Assembly: GCF_001517085.1 (NCBI RefSeq)
Contig: NZ_LRAC01000098.1
Coordinates: 62,001 to 126,000 of the forward strand
Source of the DNA: Paenibacillus sp. DMB5
GTDB taxonomy: Bacteria; Bacillota; Bacilli; Paenibacillales; Paenibacillaceae
Reading direction: 5' to 3'
Length of the DNA stretch: 64,000 nt
The notes below the pieces were generated by a model, which worked only from the letters and a program-made list of their open reading frames with translations, was not told where the DNA came from and ran no database searches. The stretch's first letter is position 1; each line of letters starts with the position of its first letter. This document shows positions 8,710-16,896 of this stretch, in pieces. A program made the translations under genes and the position numbers.

Positions 8710-9135
8710 ATGCCAAAATATTATCTGGATAATATTTTTACAGGACGTAGTTACGGTATGGATTTCCTGTTGAGTGTTGTATACGGCTTTCTTGAAGAAG
8801 GGGATAAGTTGTATTTCGAGTATGGTTATTCGTACATAAATTCATTTCCTTATAAGAACGTTGAGAACTTCGAAGACTCGGTTAACCGGATCTGGTATCG
8901 TCCCAAGGACAAAGAAGAAGCTAAATCGATTATAGGTAATAATTTTATGATTAATTGTATCGTACTGGAAAGAGATAGAGACATGGAATCATGCAAGTAC
9001 AGGCTTCTGGTAGTGGAAAGCATGGAATCCATTGAATTAATGGTTACCGAGTATGAAGAGGGTAGCTTTCAGAAGCTGCTCAAAACAAAGCTCAAACCGT
9101 TTCTGGAACAGGGCGTTAAGGTTTTGATTGACTGA
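8710..9135 (+). CDS. Unknown protein, paralogue of the product of 9852-10328
   Basis: The ATG at 8710 follows GGAGAGCCGA; a longer frame from 8632 would overlap the previous gene. The 141 residues align with the gene at 9852 over most of their length. Shared blocks include IWYRPKDKEEA versus EWFRPKSVQEA, VVESMESIELMVTE versus VVESPETIELMVTE, and FQKLLKTKLKPFLEQGVKVL versus FQKLLGRSLKPFLDQGVKVL. Such side-by-side divergent copies are common in toxin-immunity arrays. No function can be assigned. Confidence 0.7.
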   Translation: MPKYYLDNIFTGRSYGMDFLLSVVYGFLEEGDKLYFEYGYSYINSFPYKNVENFEDSVNRIWYRPKDKEEAKSIIGNNFMINCIVLERDRDMESCKYRLLVVESMESIELMVTEYEEGSFQKLLKTKLKPFLEQGVKVLID

Positions 9136-9170
9136 TATGCGCGAGTAGAAGTAGCAAAGGGGATTTACAG

Positions 9171-9824
9171 ATGAACATCCACAACATCAATTTTTCGAGT
9201 GAATTCCCAGAGTATAAGATAGCCAACGAGAAGAACACTTTTTTTGCAAATAGACCGTCAAAGGAAATCAATATCGAATTTCTTGACCAGCAATTAAAGC
9301 TGATGATTGAGACAAACGGAATCAGACATACCTTTGCTATCAAACTATGGAATTTTACTTTAATTGAGTTAATGAACAAAGAATACAGGGATGAGGATGT
9401 TGATAAAAGTATCTCTGTAAATAATCAGATTTATTTTGACATTACCGCCCTGCTGACAAATAAACTGAATGCAGAACAAGTATTAGGCTTTCCGTGGTGC
9501 ATCCCTAATGAGAAAATAAATCAAATTATTGATGATAAGAGCTATAGATCAAACTGTTTTCAAGCCATTTTAAAATTTATACATACATATAAGGCCCGTC
9601 CAAGTGAAGAGGATTTAACATTATTTTTGCTGGGAACAACAGGTGGGTTGTTAGCTGGATTTCTGTATGAACAAGGGGTGGCTGATTATTCCCGTGAAAA
9701 ATATGGATACGCGCTAACCTTCAGAAACAGTCAGATTGCTACTGATTATTTTATTATGGAACTGATTGAATGTATCTGTCGGTTAGGTTTTGCGTGCCAA
9801 GCATTGGCGCTTGATTATATGTGA
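9171..9824 (+). CDS. Unknown 217-residue protein, immunity-like
   Basis: An ATG start after AAAGGGGATT. The product is a soluble mixed alpha/beta protein. It has a Gly-rich segment (LLGTTGGLLAGFLYEQGV) near residue 155 that is probably a buried helix rather than a nucleotide loop, because it lacks GK[ST]. The gene lies between two paralogues and probably shares their transcript, with gaps of 35 and 27 bp. No family recognised. Confidence 0.65.
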   Translation: MNIHNINFSSEFPEYKIANEKNTFFANRPSKEINIEFLDQQLKLMIETNGIRHTFAIKLWNFTLIELMNKEYRDEDVDKSISVNNQIYFDITALLTNKLNAEQVLGFPWCIPNEKINQIIDDKSYRSNCFQAILKFIHTYKARPSEEDLTLFLLGTTGGLLAGFLYEQGVADYSREKYGYALTFRNSQIATDYFIMELIECICRLGFACQALALDYM

Positions 9825-9851
9825 AATATTAGTAAGAAGGGGAACGGGCTA

Positions 9852-10328
9852 ATGAACGTTCATTATCTGAGTAATATTATTCCGGCGTCAGAAGATAGTT
9901 CGAGTTTCTTGATGGAGCTCGTGTTTGCTTTTGCAGGCAGGGATGAGTTTTTATATTTGGAATATAATCTTCATGAATCTGATCCGCAGTATTCGAACGC
10001 TATAGAAAAATTTATAGGGAAATATAAACATGAGTGGTTCCGCCCGAAAAGTGTTCAGGAGGCTTTAGAAATAGAATGGAGTTTCCTGATCGAAGCGCTA
10101 GTTTTGACGAAAAATAAAGATATAGACTCATGGAAATTCAAGCTTAGTGTAGTTGAAAGCCCAGAGACTATTGAATTAATGGTTACTGAGAATTTTGAGG
10201 GGGATTTTCAAAAGCTACTGGGGAGAAGCTTAAAGCCGTTTCTGGATCAGGGAGTCAAGGTGCTGACAGAGGAAATGTATAATGACATGATCAAAGCACA
10301 GTATTTGAAATGCGGGATTCATATTTAA
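9852..10328 (+). CDS. Unknown protein, paralogue of the product of 8710-9135
   Basis: An ATG after GAAGGGGAACGGGCTA. It has 158 residues, with a C-terminal extension of about 18 residues relative to the copy at 8710. Conserved aromatic and acidic positions (FLYLEYN, EWFRPKS, VVESPETIELMVTE, KPFLDQGVKVL) define an unnamed family with two members in this island. Divergence between the copies suggests an old duplication or separate acquisition. Confidence 0.7.
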   Translation: MNVHYLSNIIPASEDSSSFLMELVFAFAGRDEFLYLEYNLHESDPQYSNAIEKFIGKYKHEWFRPKSVQEALEIEWSFLIEALVLTKNKDIDSWKFKLSVVESPETIELMVTENFEGDFQKLLGRSLKPFLDQGVKVLTEEMYNDMIKAQYLKCGIHI

Positions 10329-10376
10329 AACAAAAAGCTGAAATCATCGCACCCAAGGCGATTAAGGAGCAAATAA

Positions 10377-10775
10377 ATGAAAAAGCCGATCTATACTTCA
10401 ATAATTACAGCGGTGCTCTATCCTGTTGCTTTTATGTTGTATATGGAATTATCTATGTATGCATATAACCACGATTACAAAACGTTAGGGCGAGTTGTTG
10501 ATTATGGATATTTTAATCTGGATTTTCTATTGATTATATTATTATCAATTCCAATTACTATTCATCATAGAGAAAACCTGATCCGTCATTGTTTAATAGT
10601 ATTTTTTGGAAATGTTGTTTTCTGGCTTATTGTCACTGTGATTTCTTGGATTATGGGTGAGACTATTGAGTTTGGATTTGTGATCAAGATGGTTTTTATT
10701 AACGATATGACTATAGGTTTGCTTCTCGGACTATTGGTGAATCAGTTCATTAATTTATTTAAGCGTAGAGTCTGA
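10377..10775 (+). CDS. Unknown four-helix membrane protein
   Basis: A 132-residue protein with hydrophobic stretches at about residues 8-27, 45-61, 70-92 and 100-124, and a short basic tail (KRRV). AAGGAGCAAATA precedes the ATG. No family recognised; it belongs to the AT-rich small-gene island. Confidence 0.65.
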   Translation: MKKPIYTSIITAVLYPVAFMLYMELSMYAYNHDYKTLGRVVDYGYFNLDFLLIILLSIPITIHHRENLIRHCLIVFFGNVVFWLIVTVISWIMGETIEFGFVIKMVFINDMTIGLLLGLLVNQFINLFKRRV

Positions 10776-10902
10776 TAGTCCGCTGATGTATTGAGATGGT
10801 CAAAAAGTACTATGAGAAAATCAGCGTGAAATTATGATCTATCAAGGTCCCTGATCTGTTTATACTGTTCATACTGCGAATAATTAAAGGAGAATATGTA
10901 CA

Positions 10903-11265
10903 ATGAACAAATACAAAGCTCTCATATCCGATTTTGATCAAGCAAAAAGGAACTTCGGTTATTTAACTTCATTTAATTTATCACGTGGTACAGAAATAGA
11001 AGGATTCCAGACGTCTCTACAAATTACTCTAGCCCAATCAACGTTTGATTATGATGAACAATTATCGATAACATTTACAGGAGTGGAGGATCTGAAAGTA
11101 GGGGATCTAACGGGATTGATATGCTGGTTATATCTTGATATCACAGATATTTCTGAAGACCAGCTGGAGGATCTAAGGTACAAGGTTGTTGAATATGAAC
11201 ATAATGTTTTTAGCTTGTATTGCAGTCAGATCGCATTTGAAATCATAGGCCAGGAGCTGATGTAA
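10903..11265 (+). CDS. Unknown 120-residue protein, immunity-like
   Basis: An ATG after AAAGGAGAATATGTACA. The protein is soluble and beta-rich, with the pattern LSITFTGVEDLKVGDLTGL followed by an acidic helix (DISEDQLEDLRY) and VFSLYCSQIAFEII. This overall pattern resembles small immunity-type proteins of Firmicutes, but I cannot name a family. No enzyme motif is visible. Confidence 0.65.
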   Translation: MNKYKALISDFDQAKRNFGYLTSFNLSRGTEIEGFQTSLQITLAQSTFDYDEQLSITFTGVEDLKVGDLTGLICWLYLDITDISEDQLEDLRYKVVEYEHNVFSLYCSQIAFEIIGQELM

Positions 11266-11331
11266 CCTAGTTCAGTAAAGCTAATGGAATTACACATAAT
11301 CAATAAAGAATTTATTTTCTGGAGGTAACTT

Positions 11332-11874
11332 GTGAAAAAAATAGGGATTATATTAAGTGCTGTAATAATTACCATACTTGCAGGAGTGATCATGACTCAT
11401 ACGGACGAAGATAATTCTATTTATGAACCTGATTACTTCACAAAGCTAGGGTTAAGCTATAAAAAGTATCATTATGAATATAAATACGAAACGATGATCA
11501 AAGAATTGGGAGAACCAGCAAAAACAGATGAACATGATCATTATGTGAAATATATATATCCGGGCCTTATCTTTAGGTATGAAATAAATAACTCATTGGT
11601 TCAGGATAGGGATGGCAACTATGATTACAGTGTTTCTCCAGCCGCTACATATGTTAAAATCACTTCTGATACATACCGATTTGGTAAACATAATATTGGT
11701 GTTGGCTCTACAAGAGAGGAAGTGGAAAAAGCCTACCGCAAATCTATATTTAAAATCGTTGAAGAAGATTCAAGCGGTTTCCGGGACGGGGATTCTAATG
11801 ATGAGCAGTGGGTAGAATATTATTTTGATAAAAATAATAGAGTTCTAGCGGTCGAATTAGGTTTAACGAGATAA
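11332..11874 (+). CDS. Unknown membrane-anchored or secreted protein
   Basis: A GTG start follows TGGAGGTAACTT. The N-terminal hydrophobic segment (residues 4-22, KKIGIILSAVIITILAGVI) lacks a lipobox, so it is a signal anchor or signal peptide. The external part is acidic and Tyr-rich. It ends in a module reading HNIGVGSTREEVEKAYRK and YYFDKNNRVLAVELG, a pattern seen in several exported Firmicute proteins of unknown role. It is the last gene of the plus-strand run before the convergent ATPase gene. Confidence 0.65.
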   Translation: MKKIGIILSAVIITILAGVIMTHTDEDNSIYEPDYFTKLGLSYKKYHYEYKYETMIKELGEPAKTDEHDHYVKYIYPGLIFRYEINNSLVQDRDGNYDYSVSPAATYVKITSDTYRFGKHNIGVGSTREEVEKAYRKSIFKIVEEDSSGFRDGDSNDEQWVEYYFDKNNRVLAVELGLTR

Positions 11875-11992
11875 AATTTATAAAAGAAAGAAGGGAATCA
11901 AATGGGACTGGTATTCCATAATGGTATTATCTGATTCCCGGTCTCGTTTAGATCTCAGAATTACATATTGTTTTCTGTTTTACTTTCAGCAT

Positions 11993-12079
11993 TTATAGGA
12001 ATGTAGTTGGATCTTCATTAACTTCGTATCCTCTAAACCTAAAGTGGTATCCGTAAAAGACTTTTTGTTCAAGTACTGT
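11993..12079 (-). other. Possible coding remnant
   Basis: An open stretch reads TVLEQKVFYGYHF and ends EVNEDPTTFL before a TAA. A TTG after GGGAAGGATGAA could start it, giving about 28 residues. The composition looks protein-like but it is too short to assign. It directly follows the stop of the upstream minus-strand ATPase gene. Confidence 0.25.
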
Positions 12080-12089
12080 TATCACCAAT

Positions 12090-13193
12090 TCATCCTTCCC
12101 GTCTTTCAGACCACTCCAACAGCTCACTACGTACACGGTCCGTCAGCTCATCCACTACGCGGAAATCCATGGCGGTGACATAAATTTTTTCTAACTGATC
12201 CCGGTGTACCTTCGCCTCGGCCAGAGCGGCTATGGCATCCTTCATTTTGGCTTTATATTGGGTGCTCACTTCGGCTAGCGGTCCGGCATAACGCTCATCC
12301 GTTCCTTCTGCGACAACGGTTTCATACGTATCGATGATCACGTCTCCTTCCCGGTCCGGAAAATATTCATGCGGACTCGTGCTGTCGAAGATCGCAAAAC
12401 CAAGTTCACGCACAATGACCATATCCAGACTATGGGGATCAAAGCCGCAATGGTAAATTTCTGTATCCAGGCCGCGTTTCTCCGCTTCGGCGGCGATTTT
12501 TTTAAGCATAGTGGATTTGCCTGTTCCTGCCCGGCCCTTAATGAAGAACCGTCTGGACAGCCCTTCGGTCAAATTAGGCACAAAATCAACCGCCCCGGCA
12601 GGTGTAGCTGCTCCCAGAAACCGGTGCTTAACGATAGCACTCTTAGGAATGCTCATTTCGCCAAAAAGCTGCTCCAGCAACCCGGCTGTTAATTGATTCG
12701 CCTTGTGAAAATCCATGTGCGCAAAATAAATCTTTTCCCACTTGTCATGAATCTTTAAAGCTTCTGCAAATCCGCTGTACGCTGCTTTATAGGAATCCGC
12801 AACCCTCTGATTGAGCTCACTGATGACTTCCCTTTGGGCGATGAGAGCTCTCGAGTCCCAGGCTTCTCCGAGATTCACATATTCCTCAACCGCTCCAGGA
12901 GACTTGGGTTCAATCACATGAGGGGCCGTGCCGTCTACAATGGCTACACTTAGTGCCGGGATAATAACCCCGTCAATTGAATCCTTATCGGATGAACAAT
13001 GAATCAGCTCAATATCATAACCACGCTCAGCCCACTCCGAGCCGATTGTTTTCATCAAAGAGGATTTTCCGGTGCCGGGACCGCCTTTTAAAATGAAGAT
13101 CCGCTGAAGTCCCTGAAGGTTCGATTCGAACAAATTATAGAAACCATGAGCCGTATTGCCGCCTGCAAAATATCTTAAAGTCCGTGCAACCAC
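12090..13193 (-). CDS. Tandem P-loop ATPase (PRK06851-like)
   Basis: Two related ATPase halves are present, each starting with a Walker A motif: GGPGTGKSS near residue 40 and GRAGTGKST near residue 225. Each is followed by a similar IELIHCSSD or TEIYHCGFD strand and by matching ends (KIYFAHMDF and KIYVTAMDF), so the gene arose by internal duplication. Homologues are conserved hypothetical proteins of spore-formers. The substrate is unknown. The GTG at 13193 is preferred to 13211 because AAAGGAAG lies seven bases before it. It reads against the flanking small genes. Confidence 0.8.
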   Translation of the reverse strand: MVARTLRYFAGGNTAHGFYNLFESNLQGLQRIFILKGGPGTGKSSLMKTIGSEWAERGYDIELIHCSSDKDSIDGVIIPALSVAIVDGTAPHVIEPKSPGAVEEYVNLGEAWDSRALIAQREVISELNQRVADSYKAAYSGFAEALKIHDKWEKIYFAHMDFHKANQLTAGLLEQLFGEMSIPKSAIVKHRFLGAATPAGAVDFVPNLTEGLSRRFFIKGRAGTGKSTMLKKIAAEAEKRGLDTEIYHCGFDPHSLDMVIVRELGFAIFDSTSPHEYFPDREGDVIIDTYETVVAEGTDERYAGPLAEVSTQYKAKMKDAIAALAEAKVHRDQLEKIYVTAMDFRVVDELTDRVRSELLEWSERREG

Positions 13194-13452
13194 ACATCCA
13201 CTTCCTTTCACGTTGTCGCCCGGTAGGCTATACCCTACAGTATGCGTCAGGTATTTGTGAGGTGCCCAGAGGCTGGGCAGCAGTCAGAACTCTCTAGTAA
13301 GGAAGAGTAAGATATTAGTGCTGCACTAAGTTAACGAGCTGGTTTGATATATTTGTTTTTCCTATAGATATAATTGCATTTATATATTAGACCAATAAGA
13401 TAATTCACCATACTATGTCACTATAGAATACTAACGCAGGGGGATGGTTCTG
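13194..13452. other. Divergent intergenic region
   Basis: About 260 AT-rich bases separate the minus-strand ATPase gene from the glutathione peroxidase gene. It must hold both promoters. I see no confident operator or RNA structure. Confidence 0.4.
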
Positions 13453-14004
13453 TTGTCTATTTATGATTTTAAAGTAAACACAATAGATGGTAAAACTGTT
13501 GAATTGTCAATGTACCACAAAAAAGTACTCCTTATCGTTAACACTGCCAGTATGTGTAGTTATTCTCGCCAATTCACTGAACTTCAGAAGCTTTATGAAA
13601 ACCATACTAAACAGGGATTTGAAATACTCGGTTTTCCGTGTAACCAGTTTAATGAGAAAGAGCCCGGAAACAACTCGGAAGTGCAGGAATATTGTAAAAA
13701 CAATTTTGGAGTGACTTTTCCGTTATTTGAGAAAGTGGAGGCTAGGGGACAGACTGCTCATCCATTATTTGAATTTTTAACGAAGCAAGCACCGTTTCAA
13801 GGTTTCGATACCCAGACACCGAACGGTGAATGGATGCAGAATTTCCTGCAAGAAAAGTATCCTGCCATATACGCGGGGGATGGGGTTAAGTGGAACTTCA
13901 CGAAGTTTTTGATCGACCGGAACGGACAAGTATATAACCGATACGAAACAACTACGGAACCATTTGAAATACAGCCGGCAATTAAAGGGCTTCTGTTAGA
14001 GTAA
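13453..14004 (+). CDS. Glutathione peroxidase-family thiol peroxidase
   Basis: A TTG at 13453 is preferred because AGGGGG lies nine bases before it; the ATG at 13444 abuts that site. The thioredoxin fold begins SIYDFKVNTIDGK. The peroxidatic Cys35 lies in NTASMCSYSRQF, where the family normally has NVASKCGFTPQY. The second conserved block LGFPCNQFNEKEPG and the catalytic Trp/Asn pair in KWNFTKFLID are intact. It reduces peroxides, probably with thioredoxin as donor. The altered active-site loop sets it apart from typical bacterial BsaA proteins. It sits inside the AT-rich island and is followed closely by a repeat protein gene. Confidence 0.85.
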   Translation: MSIYDFKVNTIDGKTVELSMYHKKVLLIVNTASMCSYSRQFTELQKLYENHTKQGFEILGFPCNQFNEKEPGNNSEVQEYCKNNFGVTFPLFEKVEARGQTAHPLFEFLTKQAPFQGFDTQTPNGEWMQNFLQEKYPAIYAGDGVKWNFTKFLIDRNGQVYNRYETTTEPFEIQPAIKGLLLE

Positions 14005-14014
14005 ATGAAGTGTT

Positions 14015-14299
14015 TTGGTCATTAAGGTAACGGGCAAGGTAAGAATTAGTGAGAATATGGATGAATACTTGAAAGCTTCATGGGATGAAGCGCCTTTTAA
14101 GATTTGGTTAGATATAATTAAAGGGTACCCTGATATGCGTAAATGGGTAGCACATAAAAAGTCAATTCCCGTTGAGATCATGGAAATTCTCGCTGGTGAT
14201 GCAGACGATAGGGTAAGATTTATCGTTGCAGCCAAGAATCGACATCCCGGACAATTAAAACTAGCAAACGACTCAGGAAGCTCAGTTAGGATTGGCTAA
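14015..14299 (+). CDS. HEAT/LRV-like repeat protein, possibly frameshifted at the 3' end
   Basis: The protein contains repeated motifs of the form MRKWVAHKKSIPVEIMEILAG and VRFIVAAKNRHP, typical of short leucine-rich-variant or HEAT-like repeats used in protein contacts. It ends SSVRIG and then a stop. A shift near 14296 would continue as AKNRIDEGRYK, completing another repeat, and needs an inserted base or two lost bases. The start is uncertain: TTG 14015, or ATG 14057 at MDEYLK. Confidence 0.6.
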   Translation: MVIKVTGKVRISENMDEYLKASWDEAPFKIWLDIIKGYPDMRKWVAHKKSIPVEIMEILAGDADDRVRFIVAAKNRHPGQLKLANDSGSSVRIG

Positions 14300-14459
14300 G
14301 AACAGAATTGATGAAGGAAGATACAAGTAAGCATTATTATTACGCTAATTGAAAACTATAGTTGAACTGCCAAGGTGTTGTCCTTATTTTGTTAAAGTAA
14401 CGGTTAGGGTTAAACAGGATGTTGTTGATTAATAAACTTGGAAGAATGGTAGTGCTCCT
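14300..14459. other. Short AT-rich intergenic region
   Basis: About 160 bases with no recognisable gene, RNA or repeat. The following gene has no strong ribosome site near its ATG. Confidence 0.3.
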
Positions 14460-14984
14460 ATGATTGATTGGCGTTGGGCTGAAGTTGATGCCTTAGAAAG
14501 TCAAGGTAAGTGGAATGAAGCAAAAGAATTACTAATTAATCACTGGTCTCTTAATCCCGATGTAAAAGCCACCATCCGTCTTGGCTTTTTTTGCTGGTAT
14601 CTCCTTGTAGAAGATGGTCCTTTGGAATTAGGCATAGATATTGATTTTAATGGGTTAGAGAGTTTTTTGCATCAGGTCACGGCTTTTGGTTTAGCTAACT
14701 TTATGGATAAGGAAGATTTCCTGTGGTGTTTTGGTTATATCATTACACTGTTTCCGTATTTCTTTGGTGAGTATGAGCTATGGGAGGAGAAAGGGAAAGA
14801 ATTGTTAAAGGAGGCACATAAGCTTGATCCAGATGAACCAGTGTATAAATACTCATACTTGTGGTCGCTCCCCATTTCTCGTGACAAAAATGACGGTGAA
14901 TTTGAAGAGGTTCGAGCTGTCCTGGAAGAACGGTTTCAAGGGGAAGGTGTTCTATCGAGATATTTCAAAAGCGTTTGGTATTGA
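14460..14984 (+). CDS. Unknown protein with a TPR-like N-terminus, immunity-like
   Basis: A 174-residue soluble acidic protein. The first 35 residues (WAEVDALESQGKWNEAKELLI) resemble one TPR hairpin. The rest is rich in aromatic residues (CWYLLVEDGPLELGID, FLWCFGYIITLFPYFFGEYELW), followed by a second TPR-like helix pair ending in LDPDEPVYKYSYLWSL. Its context among small unknown genes suggests an immunity or adaptor protein. No family name can be given. Confidence 0.6.
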   Translation: MIDWRWAEVDALESQGKWNEAKELLINHWSLNPDVKATIRLGFFCWYLLVEDGPLELGIDIDFNGLESFLHQVTAFGLANFMDKEDFLWCFGYIITLFPYFFGEYELWEEKGKELLKEAHKLDPDEPVYKYSYLWSLPISRDKNDGEFEEVRAVLEERFQGEGVLSRYFKSVWY

Positions 14985-15147
14985 TGTAGTTGATATTCTT
15001 ACTAAAGTACATAAGGAGTTTTTTTTCTTGTGATGAAATTATGTTGGGAATGAGAAGTTGACCGACAATAACGATAAGGCCTTTTCAAAAAAAGGAAAAA
15101 GTGACGTTGAGTAATGAGATCATGTTTTGGAGGATGATTAAGCTAAT

Positions 15148-15776
15148 ATGGATTTATCTAAACTCATTGCTAACAAAATGATTTTTCCTGGTCCAGAGGA
15201 TGAAGAATTAAACATCCTGGAATACTCCAGTGTTGAGGTTTTCATTTCAAAACCAGATCGGTATGGAGCTACAATTTAGAAACAGATGTGAAAAAGGAAG
15301 TTATTCCATATGCTGAATTTGACATTAATGATAGTTATCTAGCCGGAAATTACCTGTATTATGTAAAAATCGTTGATGAGGATAAAGATGGCCTACTGCT
15401 TGAAAATGATTATCTAACCGGAGAAATGTGGAGATTAAATAGAACAACGCTTAATAATGAGTTCTGCTTCAAAGTAACTCCTTTTTATTTTCACCGTTTT
15501 TTATCGGCTAATGATGCTTATGTAGTTTTTGTTTCGGAAGACCGTATTCCTGATATTACTGAAATCGTCTTTTATGACTTGGCTGCAAAAAAATATGCTG
15601 TATTAAATAATAGGTATGATAAGAATTGGTACGATTATAGATTAGTCAATAACCAAAATGGGGAACCGGATTATTTCATCTACAAAAAGGTGAAAGGAAA
15701 AATACCTGGAAAAGATCTGTCTGATGTGCAGATGCTTAAATGGTGCGAGCTAATAATGCAACTGCAGTGGGAATAA
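15148..15776 (+). CDS. Unknown protein, frameshifted near 15258
   Basis: An ATG at 15148 after GGAGGATGATTAAGCTAAT encodes MDLSKLIANKMIFPGPEDEE and so on to VFISKPD, then reaches a stop at 15279. One base restored near 15258 joins this to VWSYNLETDVKKEVIPYAEF, which continues to 15776, about 209 residues in all. Without the repair the second part has only a GTG at 15288 with no ribosome site. The protein is beta-rich with repeated Tyr/Asp-containing strands, suggesting a propeller-like or lipocalin-like fold. No function recognised. Confidence 0.6.
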
Positions 15777-15796
15777 ATCCCTGATTAGGAGGTAGC

Positions 15797-16069
15797 ATGC
15801 AGAATCTATGTCTTGTGTGTGGTTACGGACAATTGTATGAGCCGCCAGTAGATGAAAGAGGTACTTCATCTGATGAGATCTGTCCTTGCTGCGGATTTCA
15901 TTATGGGTTTGATGATGACGATATAAGGGATGGAATAAACGTATACGAGATATGGAGAAAGGATTGGGTAAGCGGAAGGTGTATGTGGTTTTCCGAGGGC
16001 AGGAAACCACCTAAAGATTGGAACCCTGTCAGACAACTTCAAAGTGTAAGAGGGTCTCTAATACGCTGA
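15797..16069 (+). CDS. Small zinc-ribbon protein with a CPCC motif
   Basis: An ATG after TTAGGAGGTAGC. The 90-residue product has two Cys pairs, CLVC at residues 5-8 and CPCC near 33, consistent with one zinc site. An acidic stretch (FDDDDIRDGINVYEIW) and the tail RKPPKDWNPVRQL follow. Proteins of this type are widespread hypotheticals in Firmicutes and often lie near toxin or immunity genes. The gene directly follows the frameshifted gene by 20 bp. Confidence 0.7.
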   Translation: MQNLCLVCGYGQLYEPPVDERGTSSDEICPCCGFHYGFDDDDIRDGINVYEIWRKDWVSGRCMWFSEGRKPPKDWNPVRQLQSVRGSLIR

Positions 16070-16419
16070 CTGTTGAATTACCTTTATCCATCATTAAACA
16101 AGTAATAACTAAGGCATGGAAAAATACTGTGCTTTTCTTTGTAGCTTCGTTTGCTGTTTTATTGATCGTTATTACAGCACAGAGCACATATCAGTTAACA
16201 AAGGATATTATCTCTGGATATCGGGAAGCAAATGTAGCTGTATTAAGCCGTCAGTCAGAGTACCGATCCATGGACAAAGTTTTGGTTGATGATAATAGTG
16301 CGACTAGTACATATAAATTAGCTCCGGGATACGTTAAGGTACAGACTGGTAAACAGTACGCTGTACGGATTTTTCAAAATTCAAAGATAATAGTGCCGGT
16401 TGATGAAGCTGAATTATAG
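16018..16419 (+). CDS. Unknown single-pass membrane protein, start uncertain
   Basis: The frame is -1 relative to the CPCC gene and overlaps its last 52 bases. After about 35 residues of doubtful N-terminus, a membrane helix (KNTVLFFVASFAVLLIVITA) is followed by an external domain of some 75 residues. No ATG is available; TTG 16018 is the only start. The overlap and the -1 relation could mean the start lies in a damaged region, or that it was once fused to the upstream frame. Confidence 0.45.
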   Translation: MEPCQTTSKCKRVSNTLTVELPLSIIKQVITKAWKNTVLFFVASFAVLLIVITAQSTYQLTKDIISGYREANVAVLSRQSEYRSMDKVLVDDNSATSTYKLAPGYVKVQTGKQYAVRIFQNSKIIVPVDEAEL

Positions 16420-16442
16420 TATGCGGACCGGCAGATTAATAC

Positions 16443-16575
16443 TAAGTGGAAAATCGCCATCTAATTCTTATTAAACTGCAGGTGAGAGAATATTAGATGG
16501 AAAAAGGACACTTAATTTCACTGTTTTCGCGGCAAAAGGTCTTTGGGTACAAAATAAGTGGCGATTTTCCACTTA
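16443..16575. repeat. 133-bp inverted-repeat element, copy B
   Basis: TAAGTGGAAAATCGCCA at 16443-16459 and its exact complement at 16559-16575 form 17-bp perfect terminal inverted repeats. Length and sequence match copy A at 878-1010, which lies in the opposite orientation. A diverged partial third copy may follow at about 16596-16640 (TGAAATTAG to CAACTA). It lies at the right edge of the small-gene island. Confidence 0.75.
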
Positions 16576-16648
16576 AATCTTAGAAATCATAAGAAACGAT
16601 GAAATTAGGTGGCTATTATCCAACTAAATGTGCATGCGCTTGGAAAAC

Positions 16649-16699
16649 GAACATAAATACACCTCAGACGGAAAATCGTCCGAGGTGTATTCTTTTTTA
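16649..16699 (+). terminator. Rho-independent terminator
   Basis: AATACACCTC and GAGGTGTATT arms with an inner GACG/CGTC pair are followed by CTTTTTT. It separates the small-gene island from the metallophosphoesterase gene. Confidence 0.7.
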
Positions 16700-16896
16700 T
16701 CTAGTGTTACCATGCAAACTGGTGAGTCTAGAGCCGTTTCCGTTTATAAAATGAACTGAACCCATCATACGGGACAGACCTTATAATTGTCTTAAATCTG
16801 GCTGAACGTCATCTGAAAGTAAAGTAAAGTTGACTTTAAGGCTTAATGAAGGCTATCTTTGTAAACACAGTAAAGTAGCTTTCAGGAGGGACCCGG

